Shown in pieces: positions 14,596 through 27,540 of a stretch of 64,000 nt of DNA (its first letter is position 1; the number at the start of each line of letters is the position of its first letter). Origin of the DNA: Centropus unirufus (Eukaryota; Chordata; Aves; Cuculiformes; Centropidae); NCBI GenBank assembly GCA_013397695.1, contig VYZI01000074.1:3019044-3083043 (forward strand), read 5' to 3'. A model generated the notes under the pieces. That model saw only the letters and a program-made list of their open reading frames with translations, did not search any database and was not told the origin of the DNA. Made by a program: the position numbers and the translations under genes.

Positions 14596-15370
14596 ACAGA
14601 ATCGTAGAATCACTGAATGGTTTGTCTTGGAGGAAACCTTTAATGTTCATTTAGTCTAATGCCCCTGCAATGAGCAGGAATGTCTTCAACTAGATCAGGT
14701 ACCTTGAATGCTTCCAAGGATGGGGCTTCTCCTATTATTCCAGTCTACCTATTCCAAAGTTTCACCACCTTCATTATAAAAAAATTCTTCCTTATATCTA
14801 GCTTAAATCTACATTCTTTTAGTTTCAAACCTTTACCCTTTGTCCTACTGCAACAGACCCTGTTAAATAGTCTGTCCCCACCTTTCTTGTGACCCCCCTT
14901 TAAGTACTAAAAGGCCACAATACTGTCTCCCCTGAGCCTTCTCCTTTCCAAGCTGAGCTCTACCCAAACTCAGCCTGTTTTCATAGGAGAAGCGTTCCAC
15001 CCTTCTGATCATATTTGTGGTGCTCCTCTGGACCTGTTCCAACAGGTCCTTGTCTTTCCTGTGCTGAGGACTCCAGAACTGAATGCAGTACTTCAGGCAG
15101 GGTCACACCAGAGAGGAGTAGAGGGGAAGAATCACCTGCCTCGACCTGCTAGCCACACTCCTTTTGATGCTGCCCAGGATACAGTTGGTTTTCTGGGCAT
15201 CCAAGTGCACAAGGTCAGCTCAGGACTGGCTTTTCTTCCACCAGAAGCCCCAAATTCTTCATTGAACCTCATGAGGTTCACGTGGGTCCACTTCTTAAGC
15301 TTCTCCAAGTCCCTCAGGTATCCCATCCCTCAGGGCTGTAAACCACACCACCCAGCTTACACAACACCTG
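14596..15370 (-). mobile_element. CR1 LINE fragment (3' portion, minus strand)
   Basis: The left end, CAGAATCGTAGAATCAC, is the reverse complement of a CR1 3' terminus, which ends in ATTCTATG-like units. Inward from it run the usual minus-strand CR1 phrases: a block about a dated and weakened 'cluster of short lines' near 14690-14760, CTTTGTCCTACTG near 14840, GGTGCTCCTCTGGACC near 15020, and TTTTGATGCTGCCCAGGATA near 15163. That covers the 3' untranslated region and the end of the reverse-transcriptase ORF. The copy is 5'-truncated, as most CR1 copies are, and has many substitutions and stops, so it is dead. The 110-codon open frame at 15061-15393 is a by-product of this element. Confidence 0.9.
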
Positions 15371-18300
15371 ACGTTCAAGAGGAGAATACTTAGGTTAGAT
15401 GTCCTCTGTTTGGAAAAGGGACAGCAGAAAAGTGACATGACAGGGTGACTAACAATATTGTAAATGGCATAACAAAGATGAACAAGAAATCATTGTTTAC
15501 TGTTTGGCGGTAGCCACGCTATCTTTGTACCTACCCTTTAATCTGTGCAAACTGTGAAATTTTTAGATGCGTAAAATGCCTGTTCCGAAGTGATTTTTAA
15601 CACTGCTTGTGACTAGGTTACAGAAGCCAAGAAGAATCAGACATTCATGGAAGGTACATCTGACTCGGGTTATTAATCATAATGGATGTAATGTAGAGCA
15701 TCACTAAGACTTTAGAAGAGGCTGGGGAGATGGGTTAAGCTCTAGTTCTAGTGGAGTGTTACCATTCTGCTCCCTTCATGTCTGCCGCCAATCACTGTTA
15801 GAAATAAGGTACTGGGTTTGACTGATCTTCACCTTTTCACAATGACAAGGACATGTTTATGTTCTCCAGAAAGTTTAACAATTCATAGGATATTTTACCA
15901 GACATTTAATTCAAACATTAAAGCTACAGACTGAAACACCACAAATCCAATGAATAAGCAGTGAAAAGTCATGTTCCCATTGCAGGATTGCCAAATTATC
16001 ACCTGATCTTGAATAGTGTTTTTAATCTCCAGCATACTTTACTTATTAGCTGGTGGAAGGGTGGCAAGCCAACAGAGGAAATTAGCCTGAGCTTCAGAAA
16101 ATAAGGTAAATTCCCCTTAGGGCAGCAACAGATTCAGTTTACCCTGACTGTACGCTCTATAAATGGGTATATTTAATGAAATAAGCTTGGAAGTTTCAAC
16201 AAAGCTGAAAAAAATAGCATTAATATAAGCCCAACTAAAGTCATATCGGCGCCTTTGTCCTGAAATTGCATCTTAGTGGATCAGTTTTAAAAGTGTATTT
16301 TGGACACAAGTTTCATCAAGTTAAAAAAAAAACTTATGTGCTGAGGATGGTCCTAGGGAGGGAGCTCCAGAGGGTGCAGCTTCACTCAGAGCTCCTGACT
16401 TAGGGCTCCAGGCTCCTGCTCTCCACCTCCCTCTGGAGGAGCCTGGAGTGCTCAGTGCTTAAAAAGGAAGGGAGTGCCTTGGACCACCCTCCCAACTAAG
16501 GCACCCTTCCATATGTCTACAAAAATTAATCTGGCTGTTTTCCGCCTTCTTACACCTCTAAATGGCCACATTTTAAAATACACACATACACAGTGCACAC
16601 AAGAACATCTTGCATTTAGTTCCGCAGTGTAATTGTTTTACTTGCTTTGTTATGGTTTCTTGTACCAGATGTAGGAATGTTGAGACATAAGGAAAAGAAA
16701 ATCAGCTACGGCAAGAGTGAGCTCCCAGTCGTTCTTGCAGGTTCCTCAGTGATAGGTGAGGAAGATTAAAGACAATATCAACCAAGTGCCAGAATGATTT
16801 AGAGAACCACTAGCATTTCCTCCTTTCTTAACTCTCTCAGCCCAAAATAGTGATATCCTGGGCTATGCTTCCTCAGTTTTTGAAAGGTTGCAAATGCAGA
16901 AAAAAATCCCATGATGGCATTCAGTTATTAAGGTCTTATTGTGAGTGTTGCAAGATTATAGCAATTAAAATGAATTTTAGCCTCTTCACAGCCCAGTTTG
17001 GGTGTCTTCACTAAACACTTTGGGAGGTTAAACTGACCTCTTACGAGCAGTCCAGCCTTAGAGAGGTCACACAGGACAAACATCAGAGGAAAAGGTTTTT
17101 AAATCTCTCCATACTAAAGGAAAACTTGGAGGTAGGAAAGAAAGACTGGCAAGGATCTGCTATCTCTGATCCCCTTCACTCCACTCTGGACTTACTAAAT
17201 GTCATCAGTTCCTCATCCCTACCTTCCTGGGAGCCTCAGCAAAGACAACATGGACATGCTTGAACTAGCTTTAATCTCGCCAGCCTGTGGACCTGTGGCG
17301 GGGGACTGATACGAGAACAGCGATGGCTGCAGAAAGCTGCAGGGGGTGTAGAAAACACCCACACCTCTGACATCTGCCCTGCTCTGCTGCTGCCACCCCT
17401 GAGATGAAGGTGTGTGGGGCCACACCTCTTGCTGAGGCAACTGGCCAGAGCCTTTCTGCAGCACAGCCCTGCTCGTCCTTCTCAAGATGCTCAGAGGCAG
17501 CGCGATGGATGCGAGTGCCTGTGGCAGGGCAGAGAGCAGGACAGCTGGCTGCCCATAGGCCTAGCCAGCCTCTCAGATGGGTTTTGCAGCCCCAGCTGCT
17601 GGCCTCTTCCCAATATCTCAGCCACCTTTTTTAGAGCTACTTTAGACTACATCTGGGCCACACCACCCTGCCAGCTGCACTCCCAGTCCATACCACATAG
17701 TGAAGCAATCTTGGTTCTGGAGATAGCCCATTGCCCACATGGCCATGCACAGAGAACTCTGCTTTTCCAAAGTGTTGACTCGACCCTTTGAGCAGGCCTT
17801 AGGGTCACTTACAGAAGCACACAGAATACTTCGTTTCAGCGCTCAGTGGTCTGTCTGTGTGTTTACCAACCAGAGTTAGTTGTAACATGCAATTTCGCCA
17901 AGGCAAAAAGGTGTTCCAAGAAGAGCAGCAGCAACTGTAAGCAAGCTCTGGGAATTAAATAATGGCATCTTATAAAACTTCACAAATTGAGCCAATAAGT
18001 GTGCAATAAGTCAATTTTGAAATTACTGTCTTATATCAAGTTTCTCTAGTAAAAGTCAAATTTGTGCTTACAAAAGTTTAAAGCCCATATGTAGGAAAAC
18101 TTTATAACTCTGATGGGAGCCATGATAGAGCAGCATGTTAGTAAATACATGTGTAAGCAGCACAGTACAAAGAGAAAAGTAGCAATATGTTAATTAGTTC
18201 CCTCCTGTATTATTTTTGGTTGTCATTGCACATGCAACTGCAATGAAACACATGCACAGTCCTGACAGCTGCTCTGTTCCATGAGGAATAAAACGGCAGG

Positions 18301-19974
18301 AGGACTGGCAATGTGAAAGAGAGAAGACAGGATTTTCTTCTGTAAAAAATCATTTCATGTCCATGCAGAGATAGAAATAAACTTTTTATGTTCTCACTGA
18401 CTGATTCAGAGGCAACTTTTTTAAAGGAGATACATGGATTGGAAAAGAAAGCTGTCTGATGCCAAAGAATTAGTCTGTAGGGACAGGCTCCTTATTAACA
18501 GCCATAGGTTCTCACTTAGCTTGGAAGCATTGTGAACGCTCATGCCAACATTGTCAGGGAGGTAGACTTCCACATCCCAAAGGCCTGTATGGGCTCTGGC
18601 AGGCTCCCTCAGTGAGCACGGAGCCAACCAGGAATCCAGTTCTCCACCAGATGAAAGGTGAGCAAGGCTGTTGCTGCTTTTCAGGTGTGAGACCTGGACA
18701 CTGGGCAGAAGACTTATCCCGTTGCTGGAGAGGTTCCAGCCGTACCCTGCAGAGCACGGCTGAGTAATGGCAACTCAGCCGTGACTAACTGCATTTTTAA
18801 ATGGGCAGATATTCCATTGCCTGAAATAAATGCAAGCAAACTATTTTTGCTTGCGTTTTTCCTTAGCTGAAGTACAAAGCAGCACCCCTCTGTCCTGGCT
18901 AACTAAGGTAACCACTGTGCTATTGGTTGAGATATAATAATACGGTTTTAGCTGAAATGATCCAGGCAGGATCTTCAAGGACAGATAAGGGCCGTCTCAT
19001 TTGAGGTTTTAGAGGAAAAAAGGCTTTTAATAGAGCACCAAGATAATGAGTAGTTTAGGCTTTTTTTTCCACTGCAAATGCATACCCTTCAATAGGAAAG
19101 GTAAAAAGAAGTACTGACAACTTGATTTGGCAGTTTCACATGTTCAGTTAATCCAGTGAATTATGAGATGAAGAGAGAACATTACATATGCAGTAATAGC
19201 AATTACATCCGAGTATCCGCCAAACCCCATCAATCTACCCCACCACAGAATCCCCTTCTCACCTAGAAGTCATTTACCATAATAGGGCAAACAGAATGCT
19301 TCCAAAGTTGCCAAAAACTCCTTTGGCCAGTTCGCTGAGGTGTGGTGACTAAACTGGAGGTGTAGCATAAAAAGGCTGGCAGAGGACTAAGTACACAAGG
19401 ACATTTGAGGCTACAAGTGTCAATGAGTCCAGAGTTATTAATAATAATCTCAGTCATACAGTAGGATGGGTATTTAAGATGTACTTCTCTCTTCACCATT
19501 TCTTTGCTTCCATGACTCCAGTTCAGCCTATTGGATTTCGTGGTTTCCATACTTAGGCACTTGATTCGTGTACTGCACTGTATAAGCACCAGTACTGGTA
19601 CCTTTCTTAGGTAATGTCTAAAAGGTGGGCATTACAACGCCTACTTCTTTTTATGGTAATACACTTGGGCTTCATGTAGTAGACCAGGTCACCCATGTTT
19701 AGAGGGTTTTGGGGATTTTTTATCAGTTTGAGTTATTAGACAAGGCCACTTCAAAGATTTCCTTTGCCTTTGAGAAAAAGAACACAGGTTCTATAACCTT
19801 TCCATATCAGTAGGTCTCCTTGAGACCTGCTGTTCTTCAGATTACCACATGCTGTGCTTTTAGAAGTAGATAAATCATAACCTTTTCCTGTGATAGACTA
19901 AAACTGTATGAACAAGCCTTTCAAACAGCAATGTGTAAACAACATGCCAGGTCATCCCCATGTCCAAACATAAG
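15371..19974. other. Non-coding intergenic DNA
   Basis: No gene is supported. The section at 16355-16450 is locally GC-richer and contains overlapping inverted repeats (listed separately). The section at 17220-17800 is also GC-richer and yields overlapping open frames on both strands, up to 125 codons at 17414-17791. These have no recognisable domain and no clear splice or polyadenylation context, so I read them as chance. Confidence 0.55.
16406..16448. repeat. Perfect 12-bp inverted repeat (hairpin)
   Basis: CTCCAGGCTCCT at 16406-16417 pairs exactly with AGGAGCCTGGAG at 16437-16448, with a 19-base spacer. A second pairing is possible between CTCCAGAGGG near 16366 and CCCTCTGGAG near 16429, so alternative folds compete. 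No function is known to me. Confidence 0.55.
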
Positions 19975-20589
19975 GACCAAAAAGCCAACTACATCCTGGG
20001 CTCCATCATATGAAGCGTGACCAGCAGGTTGAGGAGGGCGATGCTGCCCTTCTACTCAGCTCTCATGAGGCCTCACCTGGAGCCATGTGTTCAGTTCTGA
20101 AGTCCTCAGGACAGGAAGAACATAGGGCTATTACAGCAAGCCCAGAGGAGGCCACAGAGATGATCAGAAGGCTGGAGTATCTCTCATATGAGAACAGGCT
20201 GAGTGTTGGTCTTGTTCAGCCTACAACAGAGAAAGCTCTGGGGAGACCTTCTAGCAGCCTTTCAGTACTTAAAGGGAGCCTACAGGAAACATAGGGAGGA
20301 ACTCTATGAATAGAGAGTGCAGGCATAGGATGGAGGGGGCTGGGTAACAGTTTTAAGCTGAAAGAGGAGAGATTTAGATTTAGATATTAGGAAGAAATAT
20401 TTTCCTGTGAGGGTGGTGAGGCACTGGAACAGGCTGCCTAGACAAGCCATGGAAGTCTCATCCCTGGAGGCTCTCAAGGCCAGGTTGGATGAGGCTATGA
20501 GCAATCTGATGCAATGGAAGGTTTCCCTGCCCATGGCAGGTGATCTTTAAGGTCCCTTCTAACCCAAACCAGTCTGTGATTCTATGATC
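19975..20589 (+). mobile_element. CR1 LINE fragment (3' portion, plus strand)
   Basis: Diagnostic CR1 phrases appear in order: AAGCCAACTACATCCTGGGC near 19982, GACCAGCAGGTTGAGGAGG near 20019, CAGAGATGATCAGAAGGCTGG near 20155, GAGGCACTGGAACAGGCTGCC near 20419, and a 3' end CTGTGATTCTATGAT near 20574-20588. This is the end of ORF2 plus the 3' untranslated region. Frame breaks are frequent and the copy is 5'-truncated, hence inactive. About 130 bases from 20340 on are almost identical to the CR1 copy at 51767, so the two belong to one subfamily. Confidence 0.92.
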
Positions 20590-23027
20590 CAGTTGCTGTT
20601 CTTCAATTTTGGCTGCAACAGAGGGGTAGAAAGCTGCAGCCTCCAACGAGTACAATGTGAGGAGCATCCAGAAATATTTTCATCAGATGATATGAGAAGG
20701 TGTAAGATACATACAGTCTCAAAATCCAGAACCTAAAACAGCAACTCTTGCCTGTACCTTCACAGCTTTTATCTCTGGCAATGCAGATTTTTAACTCATC
20801 CTCTTGATCTTTTTATACGTATGCATGTATATTACAGAATAGACAAAGAATCTGGAGCAAATAGTACAGTTTGATTTAGTGTAATAATACTGAAAAATCC
20901 ATAGAGTTGTAGTAGAATTTAAATTGGCTCTTGTTAGTAAAATAGGTTTTTAAAAAATATTTGTATTTTCCCATGAAAAAGTTATCCCTAGCTTTTGAAT
21001 CGCTCTTTCTTAAATCCCTCTTTTGCCTTTGAGATTATAAGGCTCCACAAATATGTAACTAAGGGGTTTGGCCATTGTTTTTTTCTAGAATGTCACAACA
21101 TGCTCTGCTCCTAAATTGGAAAATAATGCTGTCTCCATATTTCATGATATTCTGGGGAATACGAAGTGAGCTCTTTTATGGATTAGGACAGAGAGGCATT
21201 CAAACAGCATGTGCAGGAAGTCACAGTGTGACCACTGGGGATACAGTGAGATGCAAAAAAATCACATTTCTACTTGAAGTGCTATCTGGGAAGCAATTTC
21301 CCAATAATGTAAGAAGATATATGGATAGTCTGACCTATTTTTTTTTAGAGACTCACTGCAGCTGAGTATTTCCTGTAGTGACCTGGATCCTATATCATAT
21401 TGAACCTAATAAATCAGTTAATATTTCAGGTAACTAAAATATTAAAAGATGTCTTAAAGATTTTAACTTTTTCTACACATCATACTCCAGTTTAACAAAA
21501 AAAGGTAATGTGAAACATGTAAAAATTCCCCTCCTTTATTAAGTTTTTGTTCTTTTTTTTAACTTGAAAGCTATCCAACTAAGCAAGGGGAATCCATGAC
21601 CTTAGAAAACGCTTTTCTCTTTACCAGAGTCTTCAGAGCCAATGTGTGTGGCACATTGAAGTGATACCTAATCCCTAGATCTTCCCCTCAGTCTCTAAGG
21701 ATTTAATCTCTAATCTCTTGTTTTGCTAAGAACTATCCCCCAGACTATAGATTTCATCTATTCAGTGCAGCTAATGTTTCGTAATTAAACATCCTGTTTA
21801 GATTGAATCTGTTTGCAAATATGGGATTTTCCTCTGTGATTTGACTCAAGAATACAAATTTTCATTTGTATCACTTTGGCTCCATCGTGGTGTCTCACTT
21901 CTCCTATAACCACCCTTGGAATAAATACACTTGGAATAGACCCATCTCCTTTGACTTTGTTGGGTTCTGCTGACCATGATGTAACTGCATAGACATCATT
22001 GCCTAGGAGAATCTTTCCATTAAAGATACAGAAAAAAAAAGGACATCTTCCTATCGTTTTCCTAAAACAAAATTATTCCAGTTTCATAAAGCCAAGGCTT
22101 TTGCATTAATCACAGAATCTGTTGATCTTTGCCAGCCATCACATTTCTTGGCAGATCAAGGAGCTGAAACAGTTAATTCAATATGGTGCCTTAGAAAGAG
22201 CCTAGTAGCAGAAAAGGGTTGGCTGAAGGCATTCTCCTGTACTCAGAGTTTTAGGTAACTTTACACAACGACTAGGATGATGTGCTAATATGGAGAAGGT
22301 CATAATTCATCCCAGTCCATTCGCAAGCCAGGAATTTTAGGATTTGCATAAGTCTTTTGTAAAATGACCAATTTCATGTTAAGCATGCAAACACAGAATT
22401 GCAACTGTCAGGAGACAAAATTCACAAACAGCTGAATGGAATTAAACTCAAAAATATTGCTGTTATTGCCTTCTAGACCTGATAAGCATGAAACAAAATT
22501 TTACATTAAAATGGTTGTGACACCAAAATAATGCTTTGCCATTGATCCATATGTATGACTCAAAATCCATAAATTTAAAGGCTTTGCATTTTTAATGAAT
22601 CTCTGATGCAGACTTCTATGCTTTTCAAAATATTCTGTTTCTCCAGCAGAGAAACATGTAAACTAAGAGTCTTTGATGTAGCCATAGCTAACAGCTGAGT
22701 CACTGATTTTACTTGGGTTTTTTTCCATTTTCAAATATTATGAACAGGCTACCTTTTGACAGCTGTTGTCTTTATTTTCTTTTAATTTCTTTTTCAGTTT
22801 ACAAACTGGATACATAATATTCACTGCAAGTATCAAGCTGCAAAACCCACCACAGATTTGAGCTAAGATTTTAATTCATCACTGATAAAGCAGTAGGCAA
22901 ATACCAATCTTTGGTTTAAATGTTGAAATCTAACTACATAATGTCATTTTGTTTAGATATATACCTAATCTAGAAGTTAAGTATTTAAGCTTGCAGCTGG
23001 ATCAGGGACTTGTCGTAGGAAGAACAC
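20590..23027. other. Non-coding intergenic DNA
   Basis: AT-rich sequence with no gene or repeat that I can name. The block around 22380-22640 has the even composition and homeobox-like cores often seen in conserved non-coding DNA, but without an alignment I cannot claim conservation. Confidence 0.5.
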
Positions 23028-23292
23028 NNNNNNNNNNNNNNNNNNNNNNNNNNNNNNNNNNNNNNNNNNNNNNNNNNNNNNNNNNNNNNNNNNNNNNNNN
23101 NNNNNNNNNNNNNNNNNNNNNNNNNNNNNNNNNNNNNNNNNNNNNNNNNNNNNNNNNNNNNNNNNNNNNNNNNNNNNNNNNNNNNNNNNNNNNNNNNNNN
23201 NNNNNNNNNNNNNNNNNNNNNNNNNNNNNNNNNNNNNNNNNNNNNNNNNNNNNNNNNNNNNNNNNNNNNNNNNNNNNNNNNNNNNNNNNNNN
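23028..23292. other. Assembly gap (265 N)
   Basis: A run of N bases. It is followed immediately by a pyrimidine-rich stretch, CTTCCTTTTCTTTTTTTT, which may be why the assembly broke here. Confidence 0.99.
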
Positions 23293-26200
23293 CTTCCTTT
23301 TCTTTTTTTTAAAGAAAGGGTAAAAATTCCTCAGATCTATCATGTCCCTCATGGTTTATGATTTTACCTATGCTATCCACCAAAAATCTCTGAACATCTT
23401 AGGTTTTGGCTGCCTTGACTTCCACCTCCCATGAATGGCAAACAAATCGGTTGTCCTAGAACAGCTCAACAGAAAGACAAAACAGCCCCAAACTTCAGCC
23501 TGAAATTAACCTGAATTTCAGTCCCCCTCAACACTACAAGCCCAAAGCCATGGCAGGGTGAGAGCTGCCTGCGGGCTGGTGGCGGTACGTTCCCCTGAGG
23601 AGGCAGACCCTTGGCTGGGCGGAGCACATGGTCATGAGCAAGAACACTTCCAGCCACCCAATATTAAACCATTGCCGTGTGTGAAACAGAGCCAATAGAT
23701 CCTTCAGGACAGAATCACCATTTCATATCAGCCTTTCTCAGCATGCTCAAAAGTTGACCAAGTCAAGCATCTGCAATCCTACATCAGTCATTAGGCTGGC
23801 AGGTTGCTCCGGCGATTTGTTGAGCACGCGTGGCTGTCTAATGAAACCCACTAAACAAATCTTGATGCAAGTGAACAAGCTTCAGACACAGTGGAAATAG
23901 CAATTGAGTGGTTTTGATTTCAAGGGCCCCGTTCTCACTATTACAGAGGTATTTTGCGATTCCATTGGTGCGTGTGGGGTAGTCCAGGATCAGGTTGACT
24001 CTATAACAATGTAGAGGAAAAAAGCTTTTAGATGTCAAGTGTGGTTATCCCAGCATTGTTGTTCTTTCTGCATGCAAAATCTGTATTTTCATTTTGCAAT
24101 GTTACAACTACAGCCTTTAAAAGTGTCTGCTTGGATCCACTATGAAAAGTGGGGGTAAAACTGAAATTACTAGAGTTGAAGATATTGCATGTTTGCAAAG
24201 GCTCAAAGTGGCTTTTCCTCGTAACTCCACACATCACACCTCCTCCTGGCTAATCCCGTGAATCCAGGGAACAAAAAGCCACTTAACACAGGCTGGCTCA
24301 TTTGGATAATGAAATATACAGAGGAATTAGGTCTGGAGAAATGCTCCAATTTGCAGTTGTTTGAAGGCAGGACAAGTTAATAGTGTCAGTGGTGAAGTTA
24401 ATCCAAGGAATTTTGGAGATAAACAGGCAGAAATGTGCCTGGTTTAACGAATAGCTGGTGTTACACCTTGTTATATTTTTTAAAAAGTCTACACTTATAA
24501 AGACTGCCAGCAGCAATGGATATAGTGGACTTGGGCCTTCTGATATCCACCAGACAACTTTTTCTTACCCAACTATCACGTGTTCTTTGACTTGCAGCTA
24601 CTTTTCCAATATATGCTGCTACACGCCAGTGCTGACCTACCCCAATTTCAGTGCATGTGGCTATTGCTGTTCCCAGAGCGCTGCCAGCCAGCTGGAGGCT
24701 CTACCATGGAGCAGAGGAAAAGGTCACTACTGAAATAGCTTTACAGTTACAGGCCCTGTCTGCAGGGACATGCATCTTCTCACACACACCCCACATCCTC
24801 CTCAATATAGGGAGGCTCCAAGAGGAGCAGACAGATCTACCAGTAGGTAGAAAAACAGAGAAAGCACAGATGCATTCCTGATAGGAGAGATGGGTCAAGA
24901 GAAGAGGAAATAAAAGTGCCCTGAAATAAGCCTTGCTCATTATAAGCGTCTGGAAGCTGGTTTGGGTAAGATTTTACCTCTGACCTATAAATTCCACTTT
25001 GAAACGCGGACATATAAGCCATTTAGGAAGATTATATTTTAAGGAAGTGGTTAAAAGACAAGAATATGAAGGCAGAGTCAGGCAGCCAATCCAAGAAATG
25101 AAGACTGCATTTATCAAAGTTGTTTTAATAGCAGAAAAAAATATAACTGCATTGGTCAAGTAATTTCTTCCTGCTGAAGATGGCAAAAACATTAATTGAA
25201 CAACTTACTTGACAAAAAGCTCTCGCTATTATTTAGTCAGCTGTACTTACAGCCTAATTTATGTCCACTTCCATCTTCATTGTTATGAGAATATCCCTTG
25301 GGAGCTAACAGTGTGAGATAGCACAAGAATGCTTTTATTTTATTTTATTGCCTGCACTCAAATGCTTGGTAATTGTATTAGGTTTTCTCAACATTACAAG
25401 AAGACAACATGCTGAGTGAGAATTTTAATGGCAAAAATTATTTAAGAAGCAAAATTATCTTGTTCTCCTCAACTCCCAGACTCCCAGACATCAGCAAATA
25501 ACGAAGTAGAAGATGTCATCCAGAAAGAATGACCCACTTGGTGCATTAACCAGCTGTGATGAGATGACAATGTATCAAGAATCCAGCTGCCTATAGCGAG
25601 TCTTCAGGTCATCAAGCTGGGTTTACCTCCAAGTCATCAGACTAGTCTAGTATCCATATGGAAGGCTCAGAGATCCCCATCACAAAGTGGCCCTACAACC
25701 TCCTCTTTGCACAGAGGCACAAGGATTGCATGTCGTTTTTAAAACATCTGGAAAAACAATCACGATACAAACCAAAAAATGTGGCAAAGCCAGTAGGTGT
25801 TTGGGGACACTCGATTACCTCCTCCCTTTAATCTTTTGCTTTTTCCTTCTGCTTTATCCTTCCTCTCCTCCCAGTATCAGCCAGTTCTGCAGCCGACCCA
25901 TAGCCCTCCTCCCATCCAACCCCACACATCTCCATAGATCCCCACTCATCCTTCAGTGGCCGGCAGCACCAGCACATACTGAGCACCTGGCTGTGGCCTG
26001 CCCACCCAAAAGGAGAGGGTGTGAGGGAAATATCCCCTCCAGCGTTTCCCTTCAGCATCGCCACCAGGAAACCTGCTGCTCACAAAGGCATTGCTGGCCC
26101 CAGGAATCAAACACCGGCCCAAAGAGCAGGGGCTTTCACTGTAGCCCAAACACAACTTATTGTAATCCCTTGCTGCCTCCTGTGCTTATACAGTACAGAC

Positions 26201-27439
26201 CTTCTTGGGTTACAAGACACTTTGAAGATCTCACCTTCTCCCATTACTTGTCTTTTACATAAAATGTCCACAGATGTGAGCCTGCTAGTGTGTCAGAGGA
26301 CTGCGGTTAATAATTTATAAACCAATACTTCCTATTGGGCATATTGTTTAACATAGGGGTGAATGGCAAAGGGAGGGGGCTGCCTTGCTGCAGGAGCACC
26401 CTCTGCTGACTCTCACAAGGGGAAGCAGCCCTGAGGTGGGGGGGCTGGTGGGGGCCAGCCTCAGCTGCAGGAACACTGCTTCTCAGCTTCTCCAGGGTAG
26501 AGGTGCCTGTTAAACCCCCTGGTTTGCAGCAAAGAACAAGGCTTTACGTTCCAGTAAAGTACAAATGAAGGGGACTAGAAGAAATACCCTGATGTGTATT
26601 TCATAGGAAGCTCATGCAATGCACCCCCAACTTGCAAAGTTTTGCTTTAAGAAAGCCCAGTGTTTTTTCTGTGTGCATGCTCCAGCAATCACACTGAAAA
26701 GGCTCCTCTTGAGCCAAAGCCACAAGGAAATGGTCTAGACAGCTACACCTGAAAAAAGGCCATTATGTGTGATGGTGTTTGCCCTGAACTCTTAATTCAC
26801 CCCAGATCTGAGGGGAGTACAGGAGAGGATGTGGGTAGATACATTTGCCATGTCAAAGATAACTCCCTGCAGGTGGGACTGATGCTATGGACCAGGAGTC
26901 GCAGCCTGAGAAAGGTCCTCTCTATGAGTGTGCACTGGGTGGATCTTCTTCAGCTCCCTTCCCACTGGAGCACAAAATGCTAGTAGCTATAGTGAGAAAG
27001 TTGAGAGCATCTTCCTGCAGGGATGTGTGAACTAGATCATAACAAAGAAACCATCTGGCATAGCTAAAAATGCCTGCTCAATAAAGAGTCATTGAGTAGC
27101 TCAGGAGTGCTTGTCCTTCCTATTCTTACGACATATATCTCTATGAACAGCACGTCTATTTACTATATGCCTTTCCTGAAATATTTGTAAATGTTTCTAA
27201 ACATTTTTTGATTCTTTGCTAATTGGTGAGCTAATGGCTCTTCACATCATCAGGAATCCTTCATAGATTTTTAAAAATTACAATTACTTTCAGATCCCCA
27301 AAATGCAGTAAGTGGTATAAATATTACAGCAATGCTTTCCAGGACACTGTGCAATTTCAGTTTGCTTTCAATTTTGCTTACCTCTTAGGTTATTTTTTTA
27401 CCAGAAAAAGTGATTACAAACCCAAAACACTCATGAGTC

Positions 27440-27540
27440 TCTAGGCATACCTTTACTGACCTGACGAAGAGTTTGTCTGCTGAAAGCTTGTCTGCTTTTA
27501 CAGACTAGAGTAATAAAATATATTGGTTCCCTTTACAAAC
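27440..27540 (+). repeat. Remnant of an old interspersed repeat with terminal AATAAAA
   Basis: The order CTGACGAAGAG ... CTGAAAGCTTGTCTG ... AGTAATAAAATATATTGG is a recurring terminal signature of an old interspersed repeat seen in amniote genomes: a CTGACGAAG box, a GAAAGCTTGT box, then a polyadenylation-like AATAAA. I recognise the pattern but cannot name the family with confidence. The boundaries are approximate. Confidence 0.45.

Noticed and set aside
15061..15393. 110-codon open frame on the plus strand
   Set aside because: It is the antisense reading of a minus-strand CR1 fragment.
22949..23352. Open frames of 116-124 codons on both strands
   Set aside because: They are open only because they cross a run of N bases.
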